A stretch of DNA of 64,000 bases from contig JAXHMM010000003.1 of the NCBI GenBank assembly GCA_034521445.1, positions 434,001-498,000 on the forward strand, in the 5' to 3' direction. Position 1 is the stretch's first letter. Each line of letters starts with the position of its first letter. Below, piece by piece: positions 61,328-64,000 of this stretch. A model generated the notes under the pieces. The model was not told where the DNA came from. It worked only from the letters and a program-made list of their open reading frames with translations, and ran no database searches. Source of the stretch: Balneolaceae bacterium. Lineage in GTDB: Bacteria; Bacteroidota; Rhodothermia; Balneolales; Balneolaceae. The position numbers were made by a program, and so were the translations under genes.

Positions 61328-62288
61328 ATGAATAATTGCGAGGTGTATCCAAAGATCCCCATTTGAAAAGTCTCCGATACTTATTACTGGTGCGCATCGG
61401 TCGGGGACGACCTGGGTGGGGAAAACACTCTGCTCAGAATCCTGGAATCCGATATATCCATGAACCCTTTAATGTGAATAGCCCTAATCCGCTGTACGGT
61501 CTTGCACTCGATACGTGGTTTCTTCATGTCCCTTCATCTGGAAAGGAAAAACTGATACATAAAAAGCTTAATTATCTGATGAATCCATTTGGCTATGCTG
61601 TCAAGAAGAGCAAGGTAAACGGCATTGGTCCCCAATTCTTACAACTATTTCTAGGTGAATTACTGTACGAGTTCTGCCATCAACCGCGATTTCTTTTAAA
61701 AGATCCTCTTGCCCTCGTATCGGCTGATTGGTTTAGCGAAGTACTGGACTTTCAGGTGGTTGTAACGATACGAAACCCACTTGGATTCGTGGGCAGTCTC
61801 AGAGAAAGTGGGATGGGATTTTGACTTTGAACATTTTCGTCACCAGCGAGAGCTAATGGAAGGTAAATTGTCGCCCTTTTGCTAATCAAATACGGGCTAT
61901 GTGTTCGCGATCCAGGCCGGGTGATTTTATTGATCGGGCAAGCTTATTATGGAACATCCTCCATTTTATTATTTTGGACTATCAAAGAAATCAAACTGAC
62001 TGGTATTTCGTGAAACACGAAGATTTGGCAGTTCAGCCCCGGAACGAATTCCGACAACTGTTTCAATTTCTGGATATACCTTTCAACAGGGAAGTGGAAG
62101 AGTATATTGAGAAATATACTTCAGAGAGAAATCCTGTGGAGTCACAATCCGATAATTATGGGCCACGAGCGTCAATAGAAACACTTTACACTTGGAAGGA
62201 TCGGTTAACGGAAGGAGAGGCAGAACGTGTAATAACGGCAACCAAGGAAGTGGCATCTTCATTTTATAAACATTCATATGTATACTAA
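61328..62288 (+). CDS. sulfotransferase family protein, frameshifted
   Basis: After a damaged start, the frame ILITGAHRSGTTWVGKTL is restored at 61380-61433: the PAPS-binding loop (HRSGTTWVGKTL). NPGIRYIHEPFNVNSPNPLYGLALDTWFLHV, RFLLKDPLALVSADWFSEVLDFQVVVTIRNPLGFVGSLR (the 3'-phosphate segment), SLLWNILHFIILDYQRNQTDWYFVKHEDLAVQPRNEFRQLFQFLDIPFN (the KHEDL element) follow. About 315 residues; four breaks. It is the fifth sulfotransferase-type gene in the window. Confidence 0.8.
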
Positions 62289-62298
62289 ATTCTAAGTA

Positions 62299-63116
62299 GT
62301 GAGTACTTCAAGGGAAACAGTATTATTTCAAAGTCATATCCTTAGCAAGCCGGTAGTCCAGGAATTTCAGCGCCTGCGGGAAACAGCAGGTAACCGACAC
62401 GTGGTTTTTCTATATAATGGCCCAAACACTGAAACAAGCCCCAAGCCCATTTTCCAGTACTCTGACGAAATGGTGCAGCATGCTGATTATCCTACCTTTG
62501 ACCGGCAATTATTTCCATGGCATGTACATTTCCCCCTATTCTCATACTTTGCGAATAACCAAGAAATAAAAGTTGACTATTTCTGGGTGGTGGAATACGA
62601 CGTTCGATTCACCGGCCCGTGGCATCTTCTATTCGATGGCTTGTCGGATAGCAAAGCAGATCTTATATCATCTCATATTGAATGGTTTTCGGATCACCCG
62701 GATTGGTCTCTCTGGCATTTGGAACACCCGGTTGAACATATCCCTTAAAGAAAAACGAGTCCGTTCATTTAATCCCATATACCGCATTTCACGACGGGCT
62801 CTGGAATTTCTGGACCAAGCATATCGTGATGGTTGGAAGGGCCATTATGAAGTCACATATGCTACCCTTTTAAATCATAGTGGATTTCAGATATTGGATA
62901 TGGGGAATAGAGGTTATTTCGTTGATGAAAATCGGGAGCCATACTACTATACATGGGTGGTTCCTCTTCTTGGTATAATTCTCGGAAACGATGCGTCACA
63001 GGCCAGCTTTCCGTAGTCCCGGACTCATTTCAAATAAAATTTACCACCCCGTAAAACCGGAATCATCGGCGGGTCTATTGAATTCCTTACGATACTACAA
63101 AAACCAAATTATATAA
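62299..63116 (+). CDS. DUF3405-like protein, frameshifted
   Basis: VLFQSHILSKPVVQEFQRLRETAGNRHVVFLYNG, FPLFSYFANNQEIKVDYFWVVEYDVRFTGPWHLLFD, DLISSHIEWFSDHPDW, FNPIYRISRRALEFLDQAYRDGWKGHYEVTYATLLNHSGFQILDMG and the end IYHPVKPESS give a GT-A-like protein with an acidic VEYDVRF motif. The VEYDVRF and late YHPVK features fit DUF3405, a family of putative glycosyltransferases seen mainly in fungi and some bacteria. About 270 residues with two or three breaks (near 62745 and 62965). The family name is my best guess; the role is unknown. Confidence 0.45.
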
Positions 63117-63126
63117 CATTGATAGC

Positions 63127-64000
63127 TTGGTCGTTTTATTCGGCATAGCGTCAACCCGTCCGTCCCACGGAGGCACTACACGTGTTTCAGCATATTTGGC
63201 GAATAGCTTGGTAGAGCTAGGTCATCCGATGCATATCGTCACAGCAAATCCCCCTGATATTGATCGACCGGATTTTCTCTCGCGAGATGTCCATTTTCAC
63301 AATTTGGTAGAACAGGGATGGTTTAATCGTGTTTTTCGCAGTCCTTTTAAATTTTACTCCCACCTACGTAAGGCAGTAGAAATTATACGTCCGGATGTTA
63401 TACATGACCACGGGGCCTGGCTTCCCAGCAACTGGGCAGCATTTCAGCATAAGTGGTAAATATGATATTCCTTTAATTGTCACACCTCATGGACTTTTGA
63501 AATCAGGGGCGATGCGCCAGAATACCATCAAGAAGCGGCTGGCCTGGAATTTATATCAGAAAACCATCCTGAAAGAGGCAGATCTGGTCCATGTAACCTC
63601 AGAGGACGAAAAGGAAGATCTACTCCGCCTAGGAATTAAAACGGAGATAACGGTTATTCCCAATGGCGTTAATATTCCGGATTGTCTTTCCCGTGAGGAT
63701 TCAGGGGGACTCAGGAAGGCTCTTTTTCTATCACGTATGGAACCGATAAAAGGATTGCCCATGCTTCTGAAAGCATGGAATAGCCTGAATACTTCAGGTT
63801 GGGAACTGATACTAGCTGGGCCCAGCAAAGGATCATATATTGACTCAATTCGAAATTTAATCTCCAAATTGCAACTGGAGAACGTGAAACTGAATGGCGA
63901 AATCGCTGAAAATGACAAGTGGGATCTGTATTGTGATTCAGATCTGTTTATTCTGCCGAGTCACTCGGAAAATTTTGCGCTTGTCGTAGCAGAGGCGCTT
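63127..64000 (+). CDS. glycosyltransferase family 4 (3' partial), frameshifted
   Basis: LFGIASTRPSHGGTTRVSAYLANSLVELGHPMHIVTANPP is the GT4 N-terminus; IIRPDVIHDHGAWLPSNWAAF, IVTPHGLLKSGAMRQNTIKKRLAWNLYQKTILKEADLVHVTSEDEKEDLLRLGI, VIPNGVN and ALFLSRMEPIKGLPMLLKAW follow in rejoined frames, and DLFILPSHSENFALVVAEAL runs off the window edge in the donor-binding E-x7-E region. At least one break near 63450. About 290 residues are visible. It resembles WcaC/WfgS-like GT4 enzymes. The start is uncertain (TTG 63127). Confidence 0.8.

Noticed and set aside
1-64000. CRISPR arrays, tRNA or rRNA genes, transposases or phage integrases
   Set aside because: I looked for direct repeats with spacers, cloverleaf-like sequences and recombinase motifs and found none that hold up.

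Overview
This window is one very large cell-surface polysaccharide locus (capsule or O-antigen type) of about 58 recognisable genes. Nearly all lie on the plus strand, in tight runs with 4-base stop/start overlaps. Only three genes are on the minus strand: two near 9-11 kb and one near 55 kb. I see no rRNA, tRNA, CRISPR array, transposase or housekeeping gene. Capsule-assembly Wzi proteins, a NodU-type carbamoyltransferase, a two-domain dehydrogenase/oxidoreductase, heparinase II/III and DUF3473-type deacetylases together suggest a Bacteroidota-related bacterium, perhaps of the Rhodothermota/Balneolota type. That placement is an inference from family content, not proof.

Data quality dominates interpretation. 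Most genes are broken by single-base gains or losses, with conserved sequence continuing in the next frame, so I read them as interrupted by sequencing error rather than as decayed. Damage is heavy at 1-6 kb and 36-64 kb, extreme at 39-47 kb, and light at 15-36 kb. Coordinates are outer limits of reconstructed genes; each break is described where it matters.

Layout. 0-11 kb: a cassette with an ATP-grasp enzyme, a NeuB-type synthase, an SpsG/PseG-like protein, a GH57-like enzyme, a WbqC-like protein, a PIG-L deacetylase, two sulfotransferases, a NodU-type carbamoyltransferase and a TylF-type methyltransferase. 11-23.4 kb: methyltransferase, Wzi, four glycosyltransferases, a Wzy-like polymerase, a two-domain oxidoreductase, a deacetylase and a formyltransferase. 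23.5-36.4 kb: a WecA-like initiating transferase, methyltransferase, heparinase II/III, glycosyltransferase, formyltransferase, deacetylase, and nucleotide-sugar enzymes (SDR, WecB, WbpA, UDP-uronate 4-epimerase, WbpB, WbpD). Up to about 34 kb the DNA is strongly G+C-rich; base use then changes within 34.3-36.4 kb. 36.5-48.4 kb (A+T-rich): flippase, sulfotransferase, glycosyltransferases, formyltransferase, SDR, aminotransferase, a second polymerase. 48.4-54.6 kb: a bacillosamine-type set (PglC, PglD, PglE, PglF) with a second Wzi inside it. 54.6-64 kb: two sulfotransferases, DUF707 and DUF3405-like proteins, five glycosyltransferases and a methyltransferase, running off the window end.

Working together, these genes could make UDP-2,3-diacetamido uronic acids, a UDP-4-amino-trideoxy sugar and a nonulosonate-like sugar, start chains on undecaprenyl phosphate with either of two initiating enzymes, export and polymerise them, and decorate them with sulfate, formyl, carbamoyl, methyl and acetyl groups. 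The duplicated Wzi, polymerase and initiating transferase, together with the base-composition step, suggest that two polysaccharide clusters have been joined.
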